Part shown: in pieces, positions 33,973-44,476 of the stretch
How the letters are laid out: every line of letters starts with the position of its first letter
How positions within the stretch are numbered: position 1 is the first letter of the stretch
From: Synaphobranchus kaupii
Taxonomy: Eukaryota > Chordata > Actinopteri > Anguilliformes > Synaphobranchidae
Length of the DNA stretch: 64,000 nt
Reading direction: 5' to 3'
NCBI GenBank assembly: GCA_029718625.1
Contig: CM056377.1
Coordinates: 109,652,266-109,716,265 of the forward strand
Notes under the pieces: model-generated
Seen by the model: the letters and a program-made list of their open reading frames with translations, nothing else
Told to the model about the DNA's origin: nothing
The model's database searches: none
Program-made: the position numbers and the translations under genes

Positions 33973-35383
33973 TGTAGTGCATGTCTATCGGGAATCAAAC
34001 CGCATTTATGTGACCCTGGACTGCATTTCAAAAAGACTACATATACCGGCATGTGACAGTCATGTGATCCTGGGCAGTCATGTGATCCTTGACCAATCAG
34101 GACTGAGTCCCCGGTTCTATAAAACCTTGAGCAAGCTTCTTGTTCTTCAGGGAAGGAACACGCGGAGAGAACCCTCTCTCCCTCGGGTTATGTGGCCACA
34201 AAGACCGCTTTTTCACCCAGCTCTCAGTTAGCGTGTTCGCGAAAGCTACCGTCATCCGACGTAGCCTTAAAGCGACAACCAGAGAAACGTGTGTAGCCTA
34301 TGTTACCACGAAACGCAAGCCGCAAAGGAACCCAAGGAAACCACTTGTTGAACTGACAGAAGGACTCCAATGGCAAGTTTCCAGCAACGACTTGCCAAAG
34401 GACCAAGCTGCTCTACCCGCAAGGAAACCGAGAGACAATCCAGTCCAGACGCTACCAAAGGAAAGAACTTTCTGGACATCATCAAAGCCATGGACTTGCC
34501 TGTAGCAACTTCAGTACAGTAAGACTGACATGAATATCTGGGCAATAGTTAGGAAAACTTTTGTGTAATGTTTTTGTCAATGTTACTACATATTTGATTG
34601 CATCCATTGTGTTTATTTAGAGTAACATTAACTTGTAACTCAACACATGGCTTGCAGGCTATCAACAGCCAATTAGCCTCGCATAAGCTAGAGTTACAGA
34701 GTTTACTCTAACTTACTCTAAAACTAACTTACATTCCACCTCCCTTTTAAATCAAGATCGGTGCATAAAATCTTTCTACTTATACCTAACCCATCAGATA
34801 TAGGATAGGGGCCTGGGATTTAGCTAGACGTAGCTAAATCTCTATAGCCTCAACACACGCCATGTTTCAGGCCCTGTTAGCTTCATGCTAAAGCTAGATT
34901 CATATTCCCCTCCTCGAGATTGTCTTGTGATTTGAACACCACGTGTCTAGCGCACGTACAGAAATAGAACTGTGAATTCTATATGCCTCATTCTTTGTCT
35001 ACACTTCATTTCACTTTCCATATCATTCACTGTTTTTAGGATGTTAGTTTAGATGTGTTTGTTGTTTAATAAATTGTATTTTATCAAACCTGGTCGTCAG
35101 TCTGATTGTTGTTTGGATAAACATTTGAGCCTATCCTCCAAAATAACTTATGCCTTCAGATTAAGTTATTGATTATTGTTTTTAATAGTCTTTAATTGTT
35201 TTAACATTGAAATTCATAATCATGATTTAATAATTAATTTTATGAGACTGATTAATTATACTTTTGCACCTAGTGTGAAGCAATATATAAATGTACATTT
35301 GTGCTTCCATGTGATGACTTAAGGCGTTTTAACTGTCTGTCTTCACTGCCAAATTATTAATGTACGTACCTAACAACACTACA
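33973..35383 (+). mobile_element. Solo LTR, 4-bp TSD family, copy 1
   Basis: A 1411-bp block flanked by GTAT (33969-33972 and 35384-35387). It starts TGTAGTG and ends with its complement CACTACA. A CCAAT box and a TATA box lie about 120-150 bp from the start, and AATAAA at 35068-35073. No coding region for gag, pol or env is attached. A 4-bp duplication and long LTR are seen in some retrovirus-like and some gypsy-like groups; I cannot decide between them. The second copy (42004-44472) lies in inverted orientation. Open frames inside (for example 34140-34505) are not preserved between copies and I treat them as non-coding. Confidence 0.9.
34093..34124 (+). promoter_or_regulatory. CCAAT and TATA boxes of the LTR
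   Basis: CCAAT at 34093-34097 and TATAAAA at 34118-34124 are spaced as in a polymerase II core promoter; transcription would start near 34150. Both motifs are conserved in the other copy (ACCAATCAGG and CTATAAAA on the minus strand near 44335-44365), which supports function in the ancestral element. Confidence 0.75.
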
Positions 35384-35761
35384 GTATCTTCCTGGGCTAT
35401 ACTTGTCACTTAAGGCACTTATTTTATGATTTAGAGCAGTGCACAATTTAGCCATTTGGATAGATTTGGAGACACTAATGGAAAACAGGTCACACTGCCT
35501 ATATTTTGCATCATAGATCTTTTCTGCATATCATCCTCAGATTTTGCATACTTATGGTCACAGAGTTTATGATCCAGGAAATGTATAGATTTACCTGTTT
35601 CACATATGTAGCTCTCTGTATTACATTGCAAACTAAAGAAAATATATTTTTTGTCTTTGCATTTGTGGCACTTTATTTTGACTTAAATTATGAAAATATT
35701 GTAAATGGTAAAACTGTCTTGTTTCAGTTAAGACATTTGCCAAGTTTATCTGATGCTCACA

Positions 35762-36060
35762 CCTGGGGCCACATGTATAAAACTCTGAGTAAAATAATGC
35801 GTAAAAGAACGCTCAGGATGAAACTCGGAAATCTGCTTAAAAAAAGGTTTGCATTTTCTACCTCTGCCTTTCAGTCACTATGTCGCCATATCACACTGAC
35901 GCCAAACATTGCGTACATATGGTGTCCAACGTGTGCAGAGGTACGCAGATTCTCACAGCACGTGTTATTTTATACATCTGAATTTCTGCGTGGAAACTCC
36001 CTTACGCGGCTTTCTGAGGGCATTTTTCTGCCCAGCACTGTTTATACATGTGGCCCCTGG
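35762..36060. mobile_element. 299-bp MITE with GGGGCCACATG ends
   Basis: The 20-bp terminal inverted repeats, CCTGGGGCCACATGTATAA inwards from 35762 and the complement at 36041-36060, differ at one position. The inside contains tgcgtaaaa- and tacgca-type words but no coding region; the 196-residue open frame at 35506-36096 crosses it by chance. Target duplication not clear. Confidence 0.8.
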
Positions 36061-36159
36061 AGTTATAATGCTTTAAACAGAGCACCCACTAAATAGGCGA
36101 GAATTGACCAAATTTGCCATCTGTGCGAAGGAGTTAAAAAAAAAGATGTTTAATTTAAA

Positions 36160-36430
36160 AAAATTGTGGTTTCCTAAATGTATAAAGCATCTTTTTTAAT
36201 TTTTTTTTTTTTAAAGAGCAGCTTATTTAAAACGATTGCTTCTTATTAAAAAAAGAGACGTTTTATTTAAAAAGACAGTGGTTTCCTAATTATATGAACA
36301 TCTTTTTTTTTTTTTTTAAAGATGGCAACTGATTAAAAAAAGATAGTTTACATTTTTTACCCAAAAAGTGGTTTCCTAAATATATAAAGCATCTTTTTTT
36401 TAACTCTTAAAAAAAGATTGCTTCTTATTT
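36160..36430 (+). repeat. Poly(T)/poly(A) tandem block
   Basis: The phrase GTGGTTTCCTAA recurs at about 36166, 36279 and 36368, each time followed by TATA-rich sequence and a run of T then AAAGA. This looks like a degenerate tandem repeat of 90-113 bp made of A/T homopolymers. Confidence 0.7.
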
Positions 36431-37579
36431 TGAGATAGGGGTTTAGGCTTCAGGGCCACTGCACAGTGTTCCAGTTTTTATTTATTTTTTTAAATTTGTA
36501 ATTACTAGTTTATGTTCTTTTGTTTGTTTGTTTTTTCTTATCTCCCGATCTGGAATTCTCAAATGCATTTGCAGGCTTAGCTTATTACTGAAACATCCTC
36601 CTTCATTTCAGAAGAGTGTTAGACAATAATTATCTGTCGTCCAAAAGCATGTGCTGCCAAAAGCGCACACTGCAATCCACCAGCTGAGCTTCAGAGTCAT
36701 TGTGTCAAAGCAGTACACTTCATGTACACAGGCAGATTTCAGGTGACCAGCAGACCAGAGGAGGAAATCAAACAATGAAAGGAGGCACTCAAAGTGAGAC
36801 ATGGACACTGAAAACCAGAGCTTTGGCATTATGTGGCACTTTAGAGCCCCCAGGTAAACCATCTATTTGAAGGACACTGGCTGTTAAAGGTATGCATGAA
36901 CCCTGGCCTCTAATTCTAGGGCCCAACCACACAGAAAAAGTATGAAAATCAACTCCATTCCTCACTGTCTATTTTGTATGTGTCCAAAATGGCACTTTTG
37001 ATAAAAGATTATAGATTATATTTTGAGAGGGGAAAGGTATCAGGAAGATAACAATCATGGATCCCATCCAACATGAGGTTCTGGCCATTGGCAGACTGTC
37101 ATCCATGTTGGAATAGGCAAGAACCAATTTTGCTGCAGTCAATTAAGTTTTTCAATGGTTAGATGCTTATAATTTGAGAAAACCCTCCTCTCTCTGTCAT
37201 TTGTCAGTGCATGGGCCGGATAGATACATTAGCTTATACAGGAACCAAAATGACTGTGTGGTGGCCCACTGAATAAACATGGCTGGTCTAACTGTTATGA
37301 CATTAACAAAGACAAAATGGAAGATTGGAAGAGTTACTATGGCCTTTCATTGGCTCTGTCATTTCTCATTCACTACAGGAATAGTTCTGTCACTTCATCA
37401 TGCATTACATTTGAGGTGTAGTAAGATGAGGCATGGGTGATGTAGCTTCAACCTGCTGACACTACCAGATGTAACAATGATTTTTCCACATTTTTCCATG
37501 TTCACTTAAGATGTGTTGGCATAACCACCTGACTATGTATTTATTAATATAATACCACGCCTTGAATGAATACTTGATG
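36431..37579. other. No gene recognised
   Basis: Spacer; the open frame at 36608-36862 (minus) has no recognised domain. Confidence 0.4.
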
Positions 37580-37580
37580 G

Positions 37581-37611
<31 letters not shown>

Positions 37612-37695
37612 GACACACACTCACGCACACACACACACACACACGCAGACACACACTCACGCACGCACACACACACACGCAGACACACACTCACG

Positions 37696-37731
<36 letters not shown>

Positions 37732-37741
37732 GACACACACT

Positions 37742-37783
<42 letters not shown>

Positions 37784-37796
37784 TGCACACACGCAC
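37580..37796 (+). repeat. Compound CA microsatellite
   Basis: About 215 bp of CA repeats broken by GCAG, TCAC and GC interruptions. The phrase CGCAGACACACACTCACGCA occurs four times (near 37608, 37644, 37678, 37728), so there is a higher-order repeat above the dinucleotide. Open frames through it are artefacts. Confidence 0.95.
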
Positions 37797-38169
37797 ACAA
37801 ATCCTTCATCCTCACTTTGAAAACAAGTTCTATATTACAGTATATTTTTATTGCTTACAGGCATTTTTGAAACAGAAGTCACCTTTTCAAAACTATAAGT
37901 GTCAATATGTCCTGAGCACATGGTCTTTTTCTCATTTTCTCATGGTGATGCAGTATTGTAATATGGACGTATTTGTGAATCACAGAGCTGCAATCATTTT
38001 CACATTTTCAAGTAACAGTTGAGTACCAAAGCAGAAATGATGTTTCGCTCAATAAAAATACTTTCAAAAAACTATTTGTAGTATTCTTTCACATTGGTTC
38101 ATCATACAACACTAAAGGAATGAATAAGTAAAGTCAAGTCTTTTGCAGTAAATGTAAAACAAACCAATA
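37797..38169. other. No gene recognised
   Basis: Spacer between the CA block and the IS630-like remnant; nothing further is visible. Confidence 0.4.
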
Positions 38170-38199
38170 TACAATATGTAAAATACACCAATAAAATAA
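38170..38199 (+). repeat. 30-bp block shared with 49371-49400
   Basis: Identical over 30 bp to 49371-49400 (within TACAATATGTAAAATACACC) and similar for a few more bases upstream. It lies just downstream of the minus-strand transposase remnant and may be the untranslated or terminal part of that transposon. Confidence 0.6.
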
Positions 38200-38229
38200 T
38201 AAACAAAATGTGCAAACTCAATGTAATAT

Positions 38230-38760
38230 AAAAAATGTATAAACTCAAAGTAACTGCTCATCGTAGGAAATCGATTCTTCTCTGTCAGGCCACATGTTTT
38301 CATCGACATTTTCTCTTGCAATGCAGCGTGGGAGAAATCTTCCTTTGTGTCGAAGCCATCCTTGGCAGTCTTCTGCTGTGTTTGTCTCACAGCCTGCATT
38401 CATTGCATCAACGAGGCAAATTTGGGGCGATTATCATAAACTTTCCGTCTCCATGCTGAGAATAACACTCGAATAGGATTGAGAAGAGAGTAGAGCGGGA
38501 TGAAGTACATTGTGATTCTCTTACAGGAGCAGAGTGGTGGAAAGCAACATTGTCCCAGACCACCGCAAAGACCGGCAGGTCTCGACCCACCAGGTCTCTC
38601 GGCAGCGGGGATAGAAGTCTGTCGTACATGGGATCAAGGAAGGTTATTAGGCGTTCAGTGTTCTATAGCCTAATGGTAGGGATCTGTAAAATTACACCAT
38701 CTCGGAAGATAGCACAATAATTGAACCCCTTAACATCCATATACCAAATTACGCTCTTCT
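38230..38760 (-). pseudogene. IS630-like DDE transposase remnant
   Basis: Minus-strand reading in several frames: CAIFRDGVILQIPTI, NTERLITFLDPMYDRLL, FAVVWDNVAFHHSA, then after a disturbed stretch VDAMNAGC, AEDCQGWLRHKGRFLPRC and IARENVDENMWPD. These are successive landmarks of a transposase group common in fish and related to IS630/Tc1 (DDE_3 fold): the Asp of WDNVAFH is catalytic; the following region with the NPIE glutamate is damaged. The DNA-binding N-terminus is absent. Several frameshifts and stops mark it as dead. The exact family name is not known to me. Confidence 0.78.
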
Positions 38761-38770
38761 AGAAAGCTGT

Positions 38771-39267
38771 TGGATTTAGTTGTTTGTCCTCTTTAACAAT
38801 ATAATTAATCATTTTGCATAGGCCTACTATCATATAAAATGTGACCATGGAATAATATAAAAGAAAGCAATGCAAATATAGTAATAAATGTATCTTCTGA
38901 TATGGAATTATGGAGATCAACAGGTCGTTTTTTTTTTTTTTTTTGAAGGTCTCTTTAAATATATTATTGAGTCATGTACAAGTAGATAATAGCAGTCATT
39001 TCACCATGTATTCTTTGTCCTGTATATGTTCTCAGCAGCATTTTTAGATTGAACACCTTCCTGTAAATAGGTATTTGTCCCCTGTAATGCTTGTTCTGGA
39101 AAATTGCATCTCCCTAGTTCTCAATCAATGCCTGAATTCAGTCATTTGAGCAGCATGGGGTCTGTTTTATATTATATATTTTCTTTCTGTCAAAGTTTCA
39201 CAAATTATCTAAGCATGTATTCATATTTAGCCTGTGCATCTGAAATCATCTGATATTGCACTCATAG
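38771..39267. other. No gene recognised
   Basis: AT-rich spacer with a T-run of about 18 at 38927-38944. Confidence 0.4.
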
Positions 39268-39550
39268 GGCCTGATTTACTAAGACATTTAGGGGGTCAAT
39301 TTACTAAAGGTTTGTGTGTACGAAAACACGTGTAAAACTGTTACCACCTGCAAAAAATCATCTGAGGTGATCAACAAACGAGGTGTAAAGAGGATTCTGC
39401 GTGCTAAAATTTAAATATATGTTAATTTCAAATTTTTGCGGGTTAGCCTGAATATTTAAAATTGGGCGTCCCTACATTATTTCCTGAAATAGTGGGAGGT
39501 GGTCATGCAAACAGATTACTTTAGCATGTGCAAAGTGATTTATGAAGCGC
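39268..39550. mobile_element. Harbinger-type MITE-like repeat, degraded
   Basis: The left side carries two successive versions of a GATTTACTAAG / CAATTTACTAAAGG end, and the right side a poor complement (GTGATTTATGAAG). Similar ends occur at 45491-45577 and 59259-59345. No coding sequence. Confidence 0.42.
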
Positions 39551-40207
39551 AAAAGGAAGTTTTTGAAAGGTATTTGTGGGTGCATTTTAGTACAAATGGA
39601 AAGCAGGTATTAAAAGACACAGAATGGATAAGATGATGGCTGTCATTGTAGCAAGACACATACAGGTGTGTTTCGAATATCCATAACTGAACATTCTGAG
39701 TGATTATGTAACAATGGGGGCTAATTAACTCAAAATACACAAGACGACTGTAATGCGGCATGATGTGTGAGGTAAGAGGAGCCAAACGCAGCAAGGGGAT
39801 TCTTTAAGCACTAGGCCACTAGGACAGGAAACCCCGTAGTTAAGTAGTTAAGGTAAGGAGACAAGACAGGGAAACACACACACCAAGGCTACTAACCGGC
39901 TCACTGTCATACGTCAATGAGTAGAAGCGCAAACGCCAGGTTTTCAGTAAGAAAACCAAACAAGGCGAATGGAAACAAAGCACTAGGCTCCCATACTTCT
40001 ACGAGCTAAGTGACTAAAGAACGAGCCAGAAATAACAAACGCCCAGTCTCGGTAAACGAGACGCATAATAACAGGCGAGTAGCATAATGGCACAAACAAA
40101 ACACACAGCCAATAAACACTGCAAAATAATACGAAATAGTATATGAGGAGGCGAAAGGAACGGAGATCTAACGTTCCAAGGATACTCGCAGTCACATGCA
40201 AACATGT

Positions 40208-40470
40208 AAACAAAAATCGCCCAATCTCCCTGTGAGGAGAGACGTACCCGAAGGACGAACAGAACTACAGTTCCGAACAAAATCGCCCAGTCTCCATGTA
40301 CAGAGACAGGTACCGAAGGACGCACAGAACTACTGTCTGAACAAAATCGCCCAGTCTCCCTGTGAGGAGACGTACCCGAAGGGCAAAGAGAACTACAATT
40401 CCGAACAAAATCGCCCAGTCCTCCAATAGGAAGACAGGTACTGAAGGACGAACAGAACAGCTGTTCCGGA
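40208..40470 (-). repeat. 65-bp hairpin modules in the LTR
   Basis: Four units of about 60-70 bp start with AAAATCGCCCA(A/G)TCTCC near 40208, 40269, 40337 and 40399; two more lie near 40927-41060. Each unit includes GAACAGAACTACAGTTC and a CTCCCTGTGAGGAG-type palindrome. Copy 1 of the LTR has only one or two of these modules but expanded the 217-bp modules instead. Confidence 0.8.
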
Positions 40471-41548
40471 CATTTACCGGCTCCATGACTAACGCAAGAT
40501 TAGACGAGAATAAGCGCTCTGCTTCTTGGTAAAGAGGAATGTAACGAGAAGAAGGAACAGATATAACATTCCATGGCTACTTTCACAGGCTCGCAGTCAC
40601 ATGCAAAAACTAGGAAGCAGGAACAGACAAGAGCCAGGGGAGAAGAGTCCGGATAACTACATCCACATAGGCAAGTCCCGCATTACTCCAGAAAACGTAA
40701 AGGGGTAAACGCCCGATCTCCCAGGAGTGAGAAACATTTTACAGGCGAGCCGACGGAGCACCGTCGTCCCATAACTTTACTAGCAAAATGACCAACACAA
40801 GCTTAGTAGAAAATACACGCCTTAGCCTCTCAACAAAGGAGAATGTAACGAGGCGAAATGGAACAGAAAACTAACGTTCCAAGGCTACTTTCAGAGACTC
40901 GCGGTCACACGCAAACATGTAAACAAAAATCGCCCAGTCTCCCTGTGAGGAGAGACGTACCAGAAGGACGAACAGAACTACAGTTCCGAACAAAATCGCC
41001 CAGTCCTCCAATTGGAAGACAGGTACTGAAGAACGAACAGAACAGCTGTTCCGGACATTTACCGGCTAACGCAAGCTCAATCGAAAATACACGCCCTGCC
41101 TCTAAGAATAAACAAAGCCCTAAAGTCAGTATGATAAAACGCCCTGTCTCTTAGTAAGAAACTACCATACAAATACACACAAACAAAGACTCCTCTAGCT
41201 TTCATGGAAGACAGCAGACAGAGAGAGGAGAAAGAGACAGAAAAGGGCAAAAGATCTAGGCAACAGACAAACAAAGGCAAGTCCAGAAAGCGGAGGCTGA
41301 AATGAGCACACAAACAAAGGAATTCAAACTGAAAGCTCAAAGCACAAAGGCAAGTCCCGCAAAACTCCAAAAAAAGCACAACGGAGCAAAACGGTCTCCT
41401 TAAAAACCTAGACCTAATCATACGACTAAAACTTTAAAAGGGCAAAAATAAACCGCACACAAAACAGCACAAATAATGCCAAAAAAATACACCACAGTAC
41501 AAACAACAAACAATCAATATGGAAGCCCAGAACGAAGGGAACATGGGC

Positions 41549-41556
41549 TTATATAG
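41549..41556 (-). promoter_or_regulatory. TATA box of the giant LTR
   Basis: CTATATAAG on the minus strand, about 150 bp from the LTR start; copy 1 has the weaker TTATTTAAG at the same place. Both are followed by a conserved GGGCTTC phrase about 25-30 bp downstream, around the expected start of transcription. Confidence 0.6.
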
Positions 41557-41702
41557 CTCACCAGTAAAACACGCACACCTGTGAATGCTGACAAGACTTC
41601 TTCGCGAAAAGACTAGACGGAGCCAGAACTCCACTAACGGAGCAGCGCCCACGTGTGACGAGGAACACGACCGCAAGGGAAAAAAGGTCATAAACCATGA
41701 CA

Positions 41703-41999
41703 AAGCCTGGACTATTAGGCTACAATATTAGCCTGAACAGTAAGAAGTTTTTATTTTTTTTATTTTTTTTTATTTTTTTAAATCGTGAAGAAAATTGTGT
41801 TACAGAATACAAGAATAACTAGTATTTGAATCAAACAAGCAATACAACGTCTATAATAACAAACAGTGAATCATAGGCACCAGGTTTATTTTTTTACCAG
41901 GGGGTGCCCTAAAAAAATTGAGCCACAGGCAAAGCACTTTTAAAAAAAAAAAACCTTATAGCTAAGCATGTATGCATAATAATTCTGACATTTTTGTTT
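41703..41999. other. No gene recognised
   Basis: AT-rich spacer with T and A runs (41749-41778, 41940-41953) between two LTRs. Confidence 0.4.
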
Positions 42000-42018
42000 C
42001 CCATGTAGTGTCATTAGG

Positions 42019-43019
42019 CAGTGGCGCCCCCAGTTGTAAGCAGAGTACGTAGTCTGCGTACCTTAGCAACAACAGCAAAATTAGTATTTCCATTAAAACT
42101 GACGTGAAAGTCTCTGCATCTCTGTTTCTACGATGTTGAGGAATGATATTTGCTTATTGTCTTCGTTGTATTGCCTGGTTATTGTATTTTCCAAGTTGTG
42201 CATATTTCAAACATTTGAAAGTGATTGGAGGATCACCATCCCGCCATTAACACCGTTGAAAGTGATTGGAGGATCACCTTTTTCTTTAGACCGGGAAAAG
42301 TTTAGAGTTGCCTTTTTACTTGTCAGTCAAGATAACTAACTTAAACGAATACAGTAACTGACGTTAGCCAAATATGTCAAAGAAAAGAAAGCAGCTCAGC
42401 ATTGTGGAACTGTTGAGTCTGAAAAAGAAAAAGGGTGAAAATAACAATTCGGAGAACCAGACCTCAGCTGAGGATGAGTTAGCCCCACCGGGAGACGAGC
42501 TACCCACCAAAATGTTATTTTATTTGCAGTCTCTCTCTCTCTCTCTCTCTCATTCAGTGATAATATTTTCTTAGAAATTTAAGCAGTGAATACATTTTGT
42601 TGAGCATGTTCGATAGTTACATTGACTTGTCAGAAGTGTTTTCATTGTGTTAACATTAACTGTGCTATATGTCGTGTAACAGCTTGTTGCACGCAACATT
42701 TCCATTCTATTGTGAGGTCTCCAGTTTTCCTGATGAAAGATCAGGCTACTGTAAGTCACGTAACATCTTTTTGCGCGCAACATTTCCATTCTATTGTGAA
42801 GTAAGTCTCTCCGGTTTTGCTTATGAAAGATCAGACTTTAACGTAGGCTAGGCCTACTCCTACGTTAGAACTTCTTGTAATATGCGACCCTATGACTGCT
42901 AAATATATCGGTAAATTACGCTGTAACGTTAGTCCTAAGTAGTGGCTTTGTTTTCAAGTAGCCTATGGCTTGGCCTCCTCTATTGCGTACCCCGGGAAGA
43001 AATCCTGCAGGCGCCCCTG
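42019..43019 (+). mobile_element. hAT transposon, non-autonomous, 1001 bp
   Basis: Flanked by the identical 8-bp duplication TCATTAGG (42011-42018 and 43020-43027), the size typical of hAT elements. Ends are CAGTGGCGCCCCCAG and the complement of CAGGGGCGCCTGCAG, 12 of 15 matching. The target lies in the end of the solo LTR: the uninterrupted LTR copy has TTGTTAGG at the same place. Inside, only a transposase N-terminus-like frame remains, so this is a deletion derivative. A CT dinucleotide run (42530-42553) and a pair of 60-bp direct repeats (about 42664-42735 and 42742-42800, GCAACATTTCCATTCTATTG) lie in its right half. Confidence 0.92.
42374..42574 (+). pseudogene. hAT transposase N-terminus remnant
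   Basis: The frame starts MSKKRKQLSIVELLSLKKKK and continues with an acidic, Pro-containing stretch (EDELAPPGDELP). A short Lys-rich start followed by a Leu/Ser motif is usual in ZMYM-type hAT transposases, and no BED finger, RNase-H-like core or dimerisation domain follows. With the termini and 8-bp duplication the assignment is reasonable, but the peptide alone would not prove it. Confidence 0.55.
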
Positions 43020-44476
43020 TCATTAGGTACATTAAGAATTTGGTAGTGAAGACAGATAGTTAAAATGTCTTAACAGTCATCACATGGAGGCACCAATGAA
43101 TGTGCAGAATATATAAATTTATATATTGCTTCACACTAGGTGCAAAAGTATAATTAATCAGTCTCATAAAATTAATTATTAAATCATGATTATGAATTTC
43201 AATGTTAACTATTAAAATAATAATCAATAACTTCATTTGAAGGCGTATGTTCTTTTGGAGGATAGGCTCAAATGTTTATCCAAACAACAATCAGACCGAC
43301 GACCAGGTTTAACAAGATACAATTTATTAAATAGCAAACATGTCTGAAACTAACATCCTAAAAGCAGCGAATGATATGGAAAGGAAAACAAAGTGTAGAC
43401 AAAGAATGAGACATATAGAATTCAGTTTTATTTCTGTATGTGCGCCAGAACACGTGGTGTTCAGAGATCACAAGACGTATCTCAAGGGGGAAATCTAGCT
43501 TTTTTACAAATCTAGCTTTAGCATGAAGCTAACGTGGCCTGAAACATGGCGTGTATTGAGGCTATAGAAATTTAGCTACGTCTAGCTAAATTCCAGGCCC
43601 CTATCTGTTTACAGGCACTTGGGTCCTATAACTAATGGGTTCGGTATTAGTACAAAGGGAGCATGCACAGATCTTGATTTAAAAGGGAGGCGGATTGTAA
43701 ATTAGTGTTAGAGTCAGTTAGAGTAGGCTCTGTAACTTTAGCTTCTGCGAGGCTAATTGGCTGTCGATAGCTATGTTAAGTTATAAATTACCCTTACTCT
43801 AAATACACACAATGAATACAATCAAACATGTAATTACATTGATAACAAACATTAAACAAAAGTTTTCCTAAACTATTGCCTGGATGTTTGTGTCAGTCTT
43901 ATTGTACTGGAGTAGCTACACAGGCTGGTTCCGTGGCTTTGATGTGTCCAGAAAGTTCTGTCTTTTGGTAGCGGATTGTTCTTTTTCTTGCTTGGTCCTT
44001 TGGTGAGTGTTGCTGGAAACATTTTAAGAAGATTTGCTGGTCCTTTGTCCTTCGGCAAGTTGTTTCTTGAACTCTTTGCGTTGATGCGTGGTAACTTAGG
44101 CTACGCACGCTTCTCTGGTTGTCACTTTAAAGCTACGTCGTATGACAGTAACGGCTTCGCTCGGACACGCTAACATATGTGACCGGAGAGACGGAACGAT
44201 TATCTTGGCCTATATGTGTCCACCTCCCCAGCTGAGAAGGTGGAGTGTGCGTATAACTTGGAGCTAATGTCAAGTGAGTAAGAGCGTAAGCTAAGAAGTG
44301 GTAAGAAGCGAGAACAGGAAGTTTGCTCGAAGTTTTATAGAACCGGGAACTCCTGATTGGTAAAGTCCTGCCCAGGATCACATGACTGTCGCATGCCGGT
44401 ATATGTAGTCTTTTGGAAATGCAGTCCAGGGTCACATGAATGAGAGTTGATTTCCAATGGACATGCACTACACCCA

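Larger units (their letters stand above)
39749..41702 (-). mobile_element. Giant solo LTR, gypsy-like (copy 2)
   Basis: A 1954-bp relative of 14379-16456 in the same orientation. On the minus strand it starts TGTCATGGTTTATGACC and ends CCGCATTACA. The flanks are ACGAC and AAGCC, which agree at three of five positions, so the target duplication is decayed or the copy is recombinant. The outer parts align well with copy 1, but the inner tandem modules have expanded differently (see 40208-40470). No gag-pol is attached. Confidence 0.85.
42004..44472 (-). mobile_element. Solo LTR, 4-bp TSD family, copy 2
   Basis: Flanked by CCCA (42000-42003 and 44473-44476). On the minus strand it starts TGTAGTGCATGTCC at 44472 and ends CACTACA at 42004. 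Without the hAT insertion (42019-43019) and its 8-bp duplication it is about 1460 bp and aligns along its whole length to 33973-35383, with roughly 15 percent divergence in the first 150 bases by eye. CCAAT and TATA boxes are conserved. It is a solo LTR with no internal domain. Confidence 0.9.

Noticed and set aside
34140..34505. 121-residue open frame in the LTR as a retroviral accessory protein
   Set aside because: The corresponding region of the other LTR copy does not keep the frame; more likely untranslated R region.
35506..36096. 196-residue plus-strand open frame as a gene
   Set aside because: More than half lies in a 299-bp MITE, crossing both terminal repeats, and there is no domain.
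37533..37870. Open frames across the CA repeat
   Set aside because: His/Thr and Cys/Val repeats are direct translations of the microsatellite.
16457..39748. The two giant LTRs as ends of one 27-kb retrotransposon
   Set aside because: Copy 1 has its own CAACC duplication and the sequence between the copies holds no matching gag-pol; they are separate solo LTRs.
40208..40470. 65-bp spaced palindromic repeats as a CRISPR array
   Set aside because: Units are contiguous, degenerate and lie in an LTR with a sister copy; no spacers.
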